A stretch of 64,000 nucleotides of DNA from Erigeron canadensis (GCF_010389155.1 NC_057767.1:22827723-22891722), one strand, 5' to 3'; counted from the stretch's first letter, positions 11,519 through 23,703 are shown. Numbers and translations: made by a program. Notes: generated by a model not told the origin, from the letters alone.

Positions 11519-13530
11519 TCACTGGGGGTTAGCAGCAACTTTAGGTTGAATCACATTGGGGGTAATCTTGAGCAAGTCATCCACAGCAGCATTGGGATCA
11601 ACAATAATCTTCTCCAAAAACGGAAAAGAAGCTTCCTTCCATTTTTGTTCAGCAACCTCAAGGTCCAGAGAAGCAGTGGCAACAAAATCACCTCTGCAAC
11701 GAAGGTCACACTTACCCTCTGCAGAAAACTCCTCTAACACGGTGGACCTTTCTTCTGCCCTCTCAGCAGAAGTTAATTTCGCCAACAGCTGCCTAACTTC
11801 ATCACTATACAACAAAGATTTGCTCACATGAGGAATGACCTCTGTAATCAACCTAACCCTGTCCTCCTTCAACAAATCAATCTGACCACGTAACAACTTG
11901 GCAACCTCACGCTTTGCGGCGAATTCATCCTGCAACTTCAATACTGCTTCATCATGAACAATTGCATCTGCCTTCAACAAATTAATTTGTCGCCTCAAAT
12001 CTTGAACAATATCTGATGATTCAATAGTAGTGACAAAACAGGCCTCTCTAGCCTTCAAATCTTCAATGGTTGTTGACAAAGAATGCATCTCCAAATTCTT
12101 GGACCTAAGATCAACAGATATCCTAGAAAAACGCCTTGCAATAACCGCATCAAGATATGTATGGAACTGACGATCTTTTTTAAAGACACGAAGGAATGTC
12201 TCATTGTCCATATTGTCAATTTTCTTGACATCTTCTGCATTCATGTCCTCACCATTCAACCATTCTAGAATCTCTTGATCATGGAGGTCTACAAAGAAAT
12301 AATTTTTTGTAAAAAAAAAAAAAAAAACAAACAGGAAATAATAGAAAGAAGAAGCACAAAAAAAAATTAACACCTGACTTTGGAGTAGCAGGCTTGCGAA
12401 ACATAGTGTCTTTGTCACTCTCCACAACCTTTTTCCTCTTTAAAAGACGCCTTGCAACAGACTGAGCACCAATTGATCCAGGAACATCCCTCTTCTTCTT
12501 CTTACCTTTGCTAAAGGTAGAGGCAGGCACAACTTCGACATCAGATATATCAACATTCAGGATGGGAGGATTCACCGCACTCGAAACCTTAGGATTCTCA
12601 TTTTGAATACCAGACGAACCAGCATCAGCAACAAGGCTTCCCTGTTCTTCATTGTGAGGTATTATGGTCACCTCCTTCACACCTTTCTTCACAAATTTCC
12701 TAAAAGTCATATCTGCATAAAACAGAGAACAAAATGTCATAAATAAATGACCACTCGACAATAAATGCAAATAGCCAAATTCAGCCCTTACCATCGATTT
12801 CTACACTCCCAGGTGGCAAGACACCTATCAGTGTTGCCTTATACAACACACAATCAGGATAACAAGCAACCTTTATGGGATTCATCCGGATCTCCCGACA
12901 CAAATCATCACCAACATATTCAGGAAAGGAATTTTCAAAATCTTTATGCATGCACAATAACTTCCTATCAGTCACAGCCTCATAACCAGCAGGGATCAAA
13001 GATGCTCTCATAAACACAAAATCGCTTTTCCAATCACGAATATCAAAACCACCTTTGTTAAAACAACCAGCTTTTGAACGATTACCCACACTAACCCAAT
13101 CCCCAGATGGATGTGTCTGTGCAAAATACCTAAACAAATCTAAGGATGGCTCGCCACCATATGCTCTACACATAACTTCAAATGCAATTATTATGGATAG
13201 TCCTAATGGTGTGATAGTAGAGATATGGATATCAAAAAAATCTAGAACATCAAGAATAAAAGTAGAGAAGGGGTATCTGACATTACCATCAGTCATCGAT
13301 TTAATGTAAAAACCGACATACCCATCTGGGGGAGTCAGTATAGTATCGCCATCAGATGGTATTTGAAACAAGGATATTTTCCCAGGAAAATATTTATCCA
13401 CAAACTTCTGTAATTTAGACCAAATAACAGTTGATTCGGTCGATTCAATACCACCCTTCAGCATCGGAACACTAAGAATCGAAAGGCAAAGACAGAGCAG
13501 TTGCGTACCTAGTGATCGGACGATGTGCAT
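11519..13530 (-). CDS. Antisense ORF of the Tat-type element with two apparent introns
   Basis: The minus-strand gene starts at 13530. Exon 1 (13530-12792) has the pattern of the plant family known as 'putative gypsy type transposon': GFYIKSMTDGNVRYPFSTFI, then TPLGLSIIIAFEVMCRAYGG, then GDWVSV. Exon 1 ends at GTAAGG, and exon 2 starts at 12712 after TTTTATGCAG. Exon 2 ends at 12374 before GTGTTAA, and exon 3 starts at 12288 after TTTCTTTGTAG. Splicing keeps one frame through all three exons, to a stop at 11519. Introns are 79 and 85 bases. Exon 2 has basic runs (KKKKR, LLKRKKVV). Exon 3 is a long coiled coil rich in Leu, Lys and Glu. Extra antisense ORFs are known in Tat elements; their function is unknown. 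The gene is intact as read, unlike gag next to it. Confidence 0.75.
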
Positions 13531-13815
13531 AGCAGAAACCCTATAACAAGAAAGGGGAGTGTTTTTTCTAAAATAAAGAGAAAATAAGCCAAAAACAAGT
13601 GGTATGGCTATTTATATGATCGGCTGCATGGAGTTTTCGCCCGTCGATCACTTTCCTAGGGATTCGTGCAAACCTACCCCCTGATATTGATAGGTAATTA
13701 AGACGGTCTTTAATCAATTTTCATAAACAACCCCCCAAAGAATGAAGAATGATTAGATTTAGTCTAAGGCAATATACATCTCGCGAAACATATCACCTCG
13801 GACTGGGGGGCTTCA
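13531..13815. other. Antisense-gene upstream region and polypurine tract
   Basis: This short stretch must serve as promoter and leader for the antisense gene. Its minus strand contains 'catataaatagcc' near 13610, a plausible TATA box about 80 bases upstream of the antisense start codon. The plus-strand end, GGACTGGGGGGCTTCA at about 13800-13815, is the polypurine tract before the 3' LTR. Confidence 0.55.
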
Positions 13816-14181
13816 TGACATACCCTTATATCGGTACAAAGGCGTTAACATAATGGCTGAGATACGAAGGACCATTCGTGACGAAGGCTCCTGCAACGAA
13901 CAGCAAAGGATAAGAATCATTCTCCTATAAAGTAGGGATTTGATCTTATCTTCCCCAACTGATAATTAGGGAAATTATATCCCCGGCCTAAGACTTAGGA
14001 AACCCTAAGCGGCCTACTTGTTCTTCAAGAACACTTCTCCTATAAAAGGAGTGCCGTAAGACCTACTAAAGGCATTCACTCGAATACAAAGAAAACTTAA
14101 CTGGCGTAAAGAGACCAGCTCTACCTTCGGGGAATCTCCAATAAACGAGCTCAATCATCCTTTAATCTACATCACATAAAC
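13816..14181 (+). repeat. 3' LTR of the Tat-type element
   Basis: It begins TGACATACCC like the 5' copy and matches it to '...ACATCACATAAAC'. The last 20 or so bases expected from the 5' LTR are missing or diverged, and host LTR sequence starts immediately. TATA box TATAAAAGG is at about 14041. Confidence 0.8.
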
Positions 14182-15772
14182 TTGGCCCATCCCATTTTTC
14201 ATCAAGCGTAAATGTAATTGTTGGCCCATCCCATTTTTCATAAAGGCTACACGAGCCCAGGAAGCAAGAAAAGTAATAAGTTGGCCCATCTCATTTTTCA
14301 TCAAGCCTAAATGTAATTGGGATCACTATTTGCTAGACAAAAAAGAAAGAAGAATTGGGCTTTGTGAGTCGGTGGATACAAAACACATTGACTATGGAAT
14401 TAATTCCATATACTTGGATGTTGACATCAACAAAAAAAGGAAAGAAGGCACCGCCTCTTTTGTTTCACGTGGGCTCTCAAGCAAAAACTATCCTATATAT
14501 ATTTAGATAATGCAGCCGAGAAGTTTTTGGAGGGGTGACAACAAAAAATCTATCTATCGACATAAATAATAAAAAGGGTTTTTGTTTCGTACAAGAGGGA
14601 TTTGGAGGTCGGTTGAATAGAAGGGCAGGACTCCAGAGGTGTTTGGAGGGAATTGTACGTAAGGTGTGGTCGGCTAGTAGGGGTTTTGTGCGAAGGAGCT
14701 AAAAAGGTTTATTGCCTTGGATTTTCGAAAGTCAGCCGCAAAGGAAAAAGCAACTTTTTGTTCAACTACAACATCATCACAACAGCCAAATCTCTCGTTC
14801 AAACTCTTTCTCTTTTGTTAAAATTAGTTATCTTATTTGCAAGACTTTAATTACTATACATTTACTATTATGGATTATAATTATTTGATGATTGTTAGTT
14901 TTATTTATTTTGTCATGAGTAGCTAATTTTCTTTACACCCACTTGGATAATGTGAGCATGTCATAAAGTTGTCACCTTGTCATTATAATTGTTGAGCGCG
15001 GTTTTTACGTTTAGTCGAAGATCCATGTTTGTCCAAGTTTATATATTGTTTTGGTTTCTTATGTAAATTAGTTGGTAATTAATTATAGAAGTTCGAGAGA
15101 AATCTATAGGATTGCTAATTAGTTTATGAAAGAATTCATCGTTCGTTAATTAATTCAAAGTCATTAGAGTTCGAGAGAAACTAGTGATAGAAATTAGAAT
15201 AATCAAATTTGGATGAATATGTTAGTCGTTTATGATAGAGAGATCTAATTAGACGATTAAGAAGCAGTTCGAGAGAAAGCTTTTTAGGTTAAATCGTAAA
15301 ACCAACTTAGGACTTAATGCTTGATTGTTAGGGTAGAAATTATTCGCGAGAGCGATAACTATACTTTTGACAATTAAATATTTGAGTATAACGAGAGTTC
15401 ATCTTAATTACATATTAAGTAGTTCAACATAAAAAGTGACATTGTGATAATTTGACATGTGAGCTATTCCAAGTGGGTGTGTTTTTTAATATTATTAACA
15501 TAAAAATCTCTTTTCAATTGAATTCTACGGAATTGCTAATTTACTAATTTTTACTAACTACTTTCAAAAACCAATATGACGGGAGTCTTTAAAATCCAAA
15601 ACTCTTTTTTAAACTACTTAAAACTCGCTTACTCTTAATTAGTCTCTGTGGTTCGACCTGGACTTACCTTGAAACTATATTGCATACGAACCGGTCCACT
15701 GCCCGAGAGTGTGTAGTAGTCAGTTCTAGGGTATTTCTTGTTTATAAATTTAAGACTAGATTTTACACATCA
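14182..15772 (+). repeat. Right portion of the Athila-like solo LTR
   Basis: This is the remainder of the solo LTR after the nested Tat-type insertion. It opens with three copies of TTGGCCCATC(C/T)CATTTTTCAT (14182, 14221, 14281). A further repeated word, GTTCGAGAGAAA, occurs at 15091, 15169 and 15267. No coding frame longer than about 65 codons, and none recognisable. Confidence 0.7.
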
Positions 15773-15777
15773 ATCCC

Positions 15778-17416
15778 TCTGTCCAAGGACAAATGCAGAC
15801 ACAAACCCTGCAGGTGTAATATTAAGGGTAGATGATTGCCCTTCGACAGTGGTGTGTTGTTGCACCAAAGTATCCTGAGGGAGAATATTTGAGGCGTTCA
15901 ATACAAGCAGTCTTGTTGGATACAAGCAGTGTCACCTTGGCGTTCAATATTTGCATCCTTTAGCTGATCATCCTCAGAAATGATGTGCATAGACTCTGAC
16001 TCATGTTGGATCAGGGCTGGATCCACTGTTGTCCCTTTAATGATATCATCAACCTTTTGGGAGGCTGATGATGGTGAAATGGGTGGATTCACAATATGAC
16101 CTTGGGAGGAGGTCTTTGTTTGAATACCTTCACCCTGTTTGGAGGGTTGGGTAGTATCAGTTGTTCCCTTTAACTCGTCTACACTCCGTTGGGAGAGTGA
16201 AGATGGGTGAGGTGATTTCGGTTGATCAGCTTGGGTGGCAGGGACAACTTTGGAACGTTCCTAAGCTTCCAACACACCATGTGGGACTTTAAGTCTTATA
16301 ATTGTTGATTTGTCAACCCCAGAAGCTGATCCAGATCACTTTGAGCGTTTCTTTTTGACATAGTGAGGAACTAAGTTCTCAACCATGGATCTTTTAGAGG
16401 CAGATTTTGAAATGGTGGATGAGGGTATGGCTAGAGTGGCTGATGATTTGGCCAATTCTTCACCCTCTTTAGAAGAAGAAGAAGTAGATTTGGAAGAGTG
16501 TAAGGGTTCAAGAGGTTGTGTACCTCAACTCTCCTGATTGGCAGATTGAGTGTAGGACTCAGATTGCGTCGAAGGAGAGGCAGCTTCCTCTAATGCTTGT
16601 TGTTCCCTTTCTCTTCTACTGCAAGATTCAAGGTAAATCTGCATTGCTTGGGTTAAGCCTTGCGCAGTTACCTTGGGACTATTAAAAATATTAGAGTTGA
16701 TGGCCTTACATTCGACAGTTTGGCCAGTTGCCAAACTGAAGTCACCATCAAGGAATGAAAAAGTTGCAACTCAAGAACATTAGGCTGATCAAAACTGCCT
16801 GCCTTCATTTGTAAGGATTTGCACAAAGTACTAAGAAGATAATTCCAAATGGCAGTCAAAAATTTCATTTTAACCACTGAAGCCAATGGACCTGAATATT
16901 CACAGATTGGTAAAATAATTTTGGCTTCAGTGTGAGAGGCGACCATTTCATAATCATCTTCAGGCATATGAGACAGTTCAAATGCAGACCTAAGTCTTTT
17001 TAAAGTAATATATACCTATTTCTTAACATTAAGAACTGTGTACCTCGGATTGCAACATCATTCTTCTTTGTTCTTCCTACCACACAGCTCGCCCAAAATT
17101 CACAAAGGAGATCTTGAAACACCTAGTCTGGCTTTTCAATCAACATCTTGTCAAACGGATGATGCCATAAAAAGGCAACAATGTCATCGTAGCCTTCTGC
17201 CCAAGAAGGTGGTTGAATATTGGCACAAACTAGATTGACGATCTTGATTTTACCAATATCAATATCAGACGGACTCACAACCACATCATTTCCCACCATA
17301 TAAGGTGAAAGTTTATTCGCGCTTACTGGAGCTGGGTAATGGACTCCCGATTCCGATGAAAAATCATTATTTTTATTATTGTTTGATTGAGTAGAAGCAG
17401 ATGATGAAGATGCCAT
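15778..17416 (-). pseudogene. Env-position 3' ORF of copia element 1, proximal part (broken)
   Basis: The start is at 17416 with a Ser/Asn-rich N-terminus (MASSSSASTQSNNNKNNDF), also Ser-rich in the two other env-position ORFs at 51110 and 54088. Recognisable pieces follow at 17123-17416, 16668-16967, 16525-16734 and 15898-16092, separated by frameshifts and stops. The frame continues across the solo LTR into 7538 and below. I see no enzyme motif. The similarity to the other env-position ORFs is in layout rather than residue-level identity that I can demonstrate. Confidence 0.65.
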
Positions 17417-17921
17417 TGATTATTAATAAAATTAAGAAAGAAGATTTAAACGATTAGAAAATCACTGTAACAGGACACATATTAGATAAGCATAGATAAG
17501 AGATGAAGAGTGAAAATGCAATTGATTTGGGGATTAGGTTAAATTGAGTATATATAGTTTATTATAATTAATAATTTTCAAAATAACTGTTTGGAGGAAA
17601 GAGAAAGAAAGATTTTGATTAGTGGAATAACAACTAGTGGGAGTTTTTTTTGCAGAAACAACCGTTACCACCACACGTGTCATTTACCAATAAGAGAGAA
17701 AATAAATAAATAAGTAAACATAATAAAATAGTGAAAATAATAAAACGAACTGAGTTATTTAATAACAAAACTAACCACTAAGCTGGGTTAGACTCAGCTT
17801 ACTCTCTTGCACAAGAAAAGTAATCAAGTGTGAGAGAGCAGTCTGGTTGGACACAGCTTACCCTTAAATTTTGAGAAATAATTCAAGGGGTCAGATTTGT
17901 TATTACTTACCTCACTACATC
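17417..17921 (-). other. Non-coding leader upstream of the env-position ORF
   Basis: About 500 bases without a coding frame between the RNase H stop and the env-position start codon. The minus strand has an ACACGTG motif near 17675 and a run of TATATA near 17550, about 140 bases before the start codon. The env-position ORFs at 51110 and 54088 have similar-sized non-coding leaders. It could hold an internal promoter or a splice acceptor; neither is shown. Confidence 0.45.
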
Positions 17922-18176
17922 TTACATATTCAACATACCAAGCTTACTTATAAGATAATTGAACCTTGGTTCATCCAATGGCTTTGTGAACAAGTCAGCA
18001 AGCTGATTATCAGTAGGGATGCAGTGTAATTCAACATCTTCTTTCATCACATGATCTTTAATGAAATGATATCTTATATCAATATGCTTAGTCCTCGAAT
18101 GAATCACCGGATTGTTGGAAATTGCTATGGCACTTGTGTTGTCACAAAAGATTGGAGTCTTTGAAGCAGTGACACC
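17922..18176 (-). pseudogene. RNase H C-terminal part of copia element 1
   Basis: The minus-strand frame has the copia RNase H motifs CDNTSAIAISNNPVIHSRTK and HIDIRYHFIKD, then LADLFTKPL, which is the classical C-terminus of Ty1/copia pol. It is separated from the rest of RNase H by the solo LTR at 18182-19060. The end at 17922 is the natural pol stop. Confidence 0.88.
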
Positions 18177-18181
18177 ATAGT

Positions 18182-19060
18182 TGTTTTGGTCAAAAATCAC
18201 CTAAGATAATCTACGTCTAAGACTTAGATCAATTAAGTAACCAAACTTTCGTTCGTGAGGTTGTGTGCTTGTAAAATATGTTGAGTTACAAAGATGCGTT
18301 GATAAAAAGACTTTTGAAAACAGATTATGTCTACTAAACAATAAAGAAGGTCAATGTAATCGCAAACTAATGTAAATAATGCAAGATATGTCAAGATAAA
18401 CAAGATATTGAGCAAGAATCAAATAAATAATGCGTAAAGCAAAGACTAAAGAGCAAGAACACCGATATTTGATGACGAGGTAAACCCCTTAATCCTTAGA
18501 GGATCGCCGAAATAAAAACCCCGGGAGGAAGCAATCGTCCCTCCGTGCTACTTTTATTAAGATAAATAGAAGATAATTACAATTTGAGAGCCCAAGTGAT
18601 TGATCTAAGTGTTACAATGATGTAAAGTGTTTTGTGTGATGTGTTTACAGAAGAAAATAGAGAGAAAAGAGTGTTTTTTCAGTGATGAGTCGATGTGTGT
18701 AAGCCTAGCAATCACTTGTCCCTTTTATAGAGAAAATATCCAACTAACTATCCTAAAAATCTGGGATCTTGAGCTGGAAATTAGGGATCTTAAGTATCCT
18801 GAGCAGATTTTTCTCTTTGACTTAATTACTCGGTAAATGGACGTTGTGGAGCCATTTCCACACGTTGTTAACTATAAATTCCGACTTTGGGGACAAGTCT
18901 TCGTTTTACCTGTTCCTGTATTACTTAGTCAAAGTAAAATAATGGTCATATATCTTAGAGCTCCAAGATCCTGAGCTACGAAGATCTTGGAACCCGAAGA
19001 TGTTGGACCACGAAGATCTTGAACCTGAAGTTCTTGGAGATGAAAATCTCAGGCATAACA
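18182..19060 (-). mobile_element. Solo LTR inserted in copia RNase H
   Basis: The ends are TGTT...AACA (plus strand: TGTTTTGG at 18182, GCATAACA ending 19060), flanked by ATAGT at 18177-18181 and 19061-19065. The RNase H frame resumes after removing the 879 bases and one ATAGT. Orientation is inferred from a TATA box on the minus strand (TATAAAAGG, plus positions 18721-18729). The family is not identified. A repeated 'aagatcttgga' word occurs near 18966-19030. There is no partner LTR or internal sequence. Confidence 0.85.
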
Positions 19061-19065
19061 ATAGT

Positions 19066-20269
19066 CTTGCAGCTGAAATTGCATCCACAAAACTTGTGAA
19101 CAACAACTTCCTGCAGCAACATACTCAGCTTCTGCAGTGGAGATGGAAACTGAATGTTGCTTTTTTGCTTGACTAGCTTACAAGTCTGTTTCCAAGAAAT
19201 TGACAAGCTCCTGATGTGCTTTTTCTATCTATCTTACAGTCTGCAAAGTCAAAATCTGAATAGCCAATTAGATCAAATCCTGAGTCTTTGGGATACCAAA
19301 GACCCAGATTGGGACTTCCCTTAAGGTATCTAAAGATTCTCTTTACAGCTTCAAGATGTGATTCTTTAGGTTCGCTTGATATCCTGCACAAAGACATGTA
19401 GCAAACATAATATCAGGTCTACTCGCAGTCAAGTAAAGTAATGAACCTATCATACCCCTATAAGTTGTGACATCAGTAGGTTTACCACCTTTGTTCTCAC
19501 TCAGCTTATCACCAGTTCCCTTAGGAGTTTTCATAGGTGAGCAATCACTAAAACCAAATTTGCTTAACTAGTCTTTAACATATTTTCCTTGATTTATGAA
19601 AATTCCATTTTTATTCTGTTTAACTTGTAAACCAAGAAAATAGTTAAGTTCACCCATCATGCTCATTTCATACTTTTTAGACATTAACTGAGAAAACTTC
19701 TTACAAAGTCTTTCATTGCTAGACCCAAATATTATGTCATCTACATATATTTGCACAAGCAGAATATCACCATTGTACTTTCTCACAAACAAAGTCTTGT
19801 CACCATTACCTCTTTTGAACTTGTTTTCCAGTAAAAATTTAGATAAAGTATCATACCATGCTCTTGGAGCTTGTTTGAGACCATAGAGAGCCTTATCAAG
19901 CTTAAACACATGGTCAGGATACTTTGAGATTTCTAAACCTGGAGGTTGTTCAACATAGACTTCTTCTTCAGAAAAGTACTCTTCACATCCATTTGATAAA
20001 CCTTGAAGCCTTTGTGAGCAGAGTAAGCCAGGAACATTCTGATGGCTTCCAATCTTGCCACAGGAGCAAAGGTTTCATCATAATCAATACCATATTCTTG
20101 TCTGTATCCAAGAGCAACCAGTCTAGCCTTGTTTCTGGTCACAACTCCCCTTTCATCCATTTTGTTTCTGTAGACCCATTTGGTTCCAATAACAGTTTTA
20201 TGATGAGGTCTTGGAATAAGCTCCCAAACCTTCTTTCTTTCAAACTGAGTTAACTCATCTTGCATTGTC
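19066..20269 (-). pseudogene. Reverse transcriptase and RNase H of copia element 1 (broken)
   Basis: Minus-strand frames carry the copia reverse transcriptase signature in order: [20 protein letters not shown] (about 20260), [34 protein letters not shown], then FKLDKALYGLKQAPRAWYD and the catalytic YVDDIIFGS (about 19735-19760). RNase H begins near 19397 with DFDFADCKIDRKSTSGACQF and STAEAEY. Frameshifts lie near 19920 and 19400, and a TAG lies near 19567. The upstream part of pol is at 33002-34798, across the Athila element. Confidence 0.9.
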
Positions 20270-20274
20270 CTTAC

Positions 20275-21733
20275 TGATATGTCGTATTTTATGCCCATTT
20301 CCCATAGCTTAAGTAGTCGATTATTGATGTTTAAGAGTCGTTTTCATATACATTTGGTGCGTTTATGGTATTTGTTAGTGTTTCAGGTTGATAATAGGTA
20401 CCTAAGCGATAATCTGAAGAAAATGAAGTTTCTGGAGTAAAACAAGTGCTTACGGACGTTTTACGAGGCAAGAGAGTGAAGATTAGAAGAAAGTCAAAGA
20501 AACTCAATGCTGGTCAACGCAAGTCAACGGGAACTGCGGCGCAATCCCAGACTGCGTCGCAGTGATTTTTGTCGAGGATAAAACTATTTCGCAGTTACCT
20601 TAAACTGCGACGCAGTTAGACCATATACGCCAAAAGACCAGTCAAGGAAGTCAAAGTCAACAGAAGTCAAATGGGAAGACTGCGATGCAGTTTGGCGCCG
20701 AATCTGCATAATTTTGAGATCGTATAAATAGCTTGCAAAAACATTCTAAAAACACTAACTTCACTTTCCAAACGATTTTTGAGTATTTTTCAAGGGTTTT
20801 TGAAGGATCTCAAGCTCGATTGGAATCATTCCGTTATTCGTTTTCAATTCCTTATACTCGGTAACGATGAATTCTCTATATTTGATTCGTTATTTGTATT
20901 TTAATATGAGTGCCTAATCGCCTTTTCATCCATCTTGATGGAGTGAGACAATATGTAAGGATTGCACAATATTTTATAATTCAAGTGATTTGATTTAACG
21001 TTGTGTCGTGATCTTAATCTATTAACTCTTTGTTATTTAATTATTAAATGCGGATAGTTTTTATACAAGCTTAGTGCCAACTAGGGTTGGGTAGAAGTCA
21101 TTTTGATCGCTTGGTTAGAAGCGATTGGTTCTATGACGGGTACGGTAGAAGGTAATTAATATTTAATAAGGATTAACGGGTTGATGGTTGGGTACAATCA
21201 ATAGACACAATTGTTATCTGAAATGACCAGAACCATTGTTGAACTAGAGAAGTTATAAAAAGGCATCTCGGGGTACCAGTCTTAATAATGGAACTAGTTT
21301 ATACAAGAGAGTCAAATAAGTTGTTAACTTGACGGGTACGGAGTTGAAGATTAATTTGAGTCTCAGTCATTTAATCAACTAATTGGATTTGAACTTCATA
21401 AAATGTGCAATCTTAACATGTTGTCGAGCGAAATCAAGATGGATGACCTTTAAATTCTTGTTTTTAAACAACAAACTCTTCTCTCAATTAATCCTGAGGG
21501 ATTACTGACTTTTCTTACTAACTACTTGCAATGTGGCAATTCGGCCACAAAACCCCCATTTTTACTTGAATCACTTAATTGTTACAATTGCTTATAAAAG
21601 TCCTTGCGAACGATCTCGGCTTACCAGTTTTTCACTATACTGCATGCGATCAGGTACACTGCCTGTGAGTGCGTAGTAGTCAGTCTTTCGGTAAATCGTG
21701 TTTATAAATTTTAAAGCTAGATTTCGCACATCA
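20275..21733 (+). repeat. 5' LTR of the Athila element
   Basis: 1459 bases, TG...CA. A TATA box, TATAAATA, is at 20723-20730. Just upstream of it lies a cluster of ACTGCGNCGCAGT palindromes (20533-20691). The matching part of the 3' LTR starts only at 32012, so U3 with the TATA box exists only in this copy. Confidence 0.9.
20533..20691. repeat. Palindrome cluster 1 (ACTGCGNCGCAGT), Athila U3
   Basis: Five units of a 13-bp odd palindrome: 20533 (ACTGCGGCGCAAT), 20551 (ACTGCGTCGCAGT), 20583 (ACTATTTCGCAGT), 20604 (ACTGCGACGCAGT) and 20679 (ACTGCGATGCAGT). They sit 30-190 bases upstream of the LTR TATA box. Two further clusters lie at 27631-27837 and 28270-28396. Confidence 0.85.
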
Positions 21734-21739
21734 AGTTTT

Positions 21740-21757
21740 TGGCGCCGTTGCCGGGGA
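21740..21757 (+). other. Primer binding site of the Athila element
   Basis: TGGCGCCGTTGCCGGGGA lies six bases after the 5' LTR end. This is the standard Athila-lineage primer site. Confidence 0.85.
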
Positions 21758-21926
21758 CTTAAACTATGTAGTTGTTAGTTTTGTGATTCGATCCTTCCTT
21801 GCATTCATTTGTGAGGAAGTTATTTGTTTTTAATAGATAAATTTTATTTTTGGTTTTAGTTTTGTTTTGTTAGTTTCTGGTGCGGTTAACGGTATTTCTT
21901 GTGGTGCGTGTGCAGGTGCTTTGTAG

Positions 21927-23509
21927 TTGATGAACACAAGAGCCTCTGGTAGACCTTTGCTTAGTCCTCAGTCTAATCCCGGGAAAGCCAAAAGACGCTT
22001 ACTTAGATCAAACAACACGGAGCCCTCAAACACCGACAAAATAGATTCAGGTACCGAAAACCGTGACCAATCGAACGTAGACTTGGATCAACACTACTCA
22101 AAGAATGATTCAACGTACGAAGTTCACTTAAGTTCTAAAATCTCCGAAAGTAGTCGTTTGTTCAAAACTGGTGATAGCTCATAGGAAGAAGATAATCAGG
22201 ATAAAACTCATAAACCGGATTCAACAGAAATTTCTCAAGCAAATCTTCAAGTAAATCAACCAGTTAGAGTAAGGAGAATGGGTGATCAAAAGCAACCGGT
22301 CAACCCCAACAACTGTCTTTATGGTGACCGTAGAAGAAATGTACCCACTAATAGGGGTACTCCTATTCGCCTTCCAACCACCGGAGTTAACTTTTCTCTC
22401 AAAGGAAGTCATTTGAAAAGTGTGGAGGAAGAGAAGTTTGACGGGGTGACTAACAATGATCCGTATGGCCATCTAGAGAGGTTTGAGAAAATTTGTAGGT
22501 TCTACCACTATGGCGCGAATCAGGATGATAATGTGAAGCTTGAGCTTTTTCCACTCACTTTATGTGGAAGAGCTAAGGCGTGGCTCAAGGAACAGCCAGT
22601 TGATTTGTATACCACTTGGGATGAGCTTCGTGTAGGGTTTATTGATGAGTTATATTCTATAAGGACTCAAAGGCAGTTGGAAAACAAGATCCGGTCATTC
22701 ACTCAAGATCAGGGGAAGATGTAGTAGATGCTTGGAAACGGTATAAGGAGATGATCAGGAACTGTCCAGGAAACAATCTGAACACGGAAGCTGTGGTTGA
22801 AATCTTTTATGACGGTTTACTTAAGAGAACTCGAAGGGAACTTGCCGGGGCATTTGGGGGTAGTTTGAACAATGTGACCCCGACTGAAGGTTACAAAATC
22901 CTAGATGATATGGCTTAGGAGTTTTCGGATCGTGAAGAACTTGTAAGTAAGAGAACTGTTGGTAAGACCGTGGCAAAGCTAGAGAGTAGTGAAAAATCAA
23001 GTTTGGTTGCTGAAGTCAATGCCCTCACAAAGCAGATGAATGAGAGGTTTGACAACCAAGACGTGAGATTCAAAAGCATTGAAAGGGATGTTAAGGTGAT
23101 TGCTGATGGCTGTGACTACTGTGGAGACATGCATTATTCAGAGGATTGCCCGGATAAGCCGGCTCAAGAAGTCAACTATGTCCGGAATCTGCAAGGGAAC
23201 TTTAATCAGAATACCGTTTATCAAAATCGGTCATCAGGTACTTCTTTTCCTTCATCTAACTTTAATGCTAATAATTCTGGTTTTAGTGGAAGCAGGTTTA
23301 GCAGGTTCAACAATCAGCAGAATGCGAATGCTGAATTAAGAGATATCATGAAGGATTTGGTCGGTGCTCAGAAAGTGACCAATGAGAAGATGGCATCTCA
23401 ATGGGATGCTATGACTACTAGATTGGATGGTTTGGCTAATAAGCTTGAGCAGAGCTCGAAGAGTACTCAAGCAACATTTCAGGAATTGAGGCAAAGCTTG
23501 AAAGGCTAG
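21927..23509 (+). pseudogene. Athila gag (broken)
   Basis: The start MNTRASGRP is at 21927. A TAG at 22182-22184 interrupts the frame, which then continues to about 22710. The gag core has FSLKGSHLKSVEEEKFDG, DPYGHLERFEKICRFYH and LCGRAKAWLKEQP. A frameshift near 22710 moves the rest into the next frame, with a TAG at about 22917. A Cys-His knuckle CDYCGDMHYSEDC lies at about 23112-23150. The C-terminal part (to 23509) is Asn/Ser-rich, then looks like a coiled coil. Gag would form the particle and bind RNA. The small gap to 23704 is the gag-pol linker. Confidence 0.85.
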
Positions 23510-23703
23510 GAACTTCAAACAGGCAACTTGGTACCTTACCGAGCAATACTCAGTAGAATTCTAAGCCTCAGCAGAACAGCCAAGGATCTGGAACCAAATA
23601 CAACCATCCAAACGCTAGAAATGAACAAGTCAACGCAATAACAACAAGAGCAGGTAAAACTTATGACTCTGCAAATTCTTTACCTAATGTTGTTACTCCT
23701 CTT

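Larger units (their letters stand above)
7850..14181 (+). mobile_element. Tat-type Ty3/gypsy element lacking RT and integrase
   Basis: Two 366-bp direct repeats, 7850-8215 and 13816-14181, enclose gag plus protease on the plus strand and a long antisense gene. The primer site TTTGGCGCCATCTGTGGG follows the 5' LTR, and a purine tract (GGACTGGGGGG) precedes the 3' LTR. There is no reverse transcriptase, RNase H or integrase sequence between the protease end (10922) and the antisense gene, so mobility would have needed a helper. The gag, the primer site and the antisense ORF in the 3' region all fit the Tat lineage. The 3' LTR seems to lack its last 20 bases, so no target duplication could be read. 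Confidence 0.82.
7539..15772 (+). mobile_element. Athila-like solo LTR carrying a nested Tat-type element
   Basis: It starts TGATATCGCCTATTTTATAC and ends ...TTTTACACATCA, flanked by ATCCC at 7534-7538 and 15773-15777. Both ends resemble those of the Athila LTR at 20275-21733 (start TGATATGTCGTATTTTATGC, end ...TTTCGCACATCA). The 3' part also shares the 'actgcc...gagtg.gtagtagtcagt' block. Without the nested element the LTR is about 1.9 kb. No second LTR or Athila internal sequence is present, so it is a solo LTR, as produced by LTR-LTR recombination. The copia env-position frame resumes cleanly across it when one ATCCC copy is counted. A TATA-like TATATATA sits at about 14494. Confidence 0.85.

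Noticed and set aside
14653..14850. 65-codon plus-strand frame in the solo LTR
   Set aside because: No recognisable motif, and it lies in the leader region of an Athila-like LTR.
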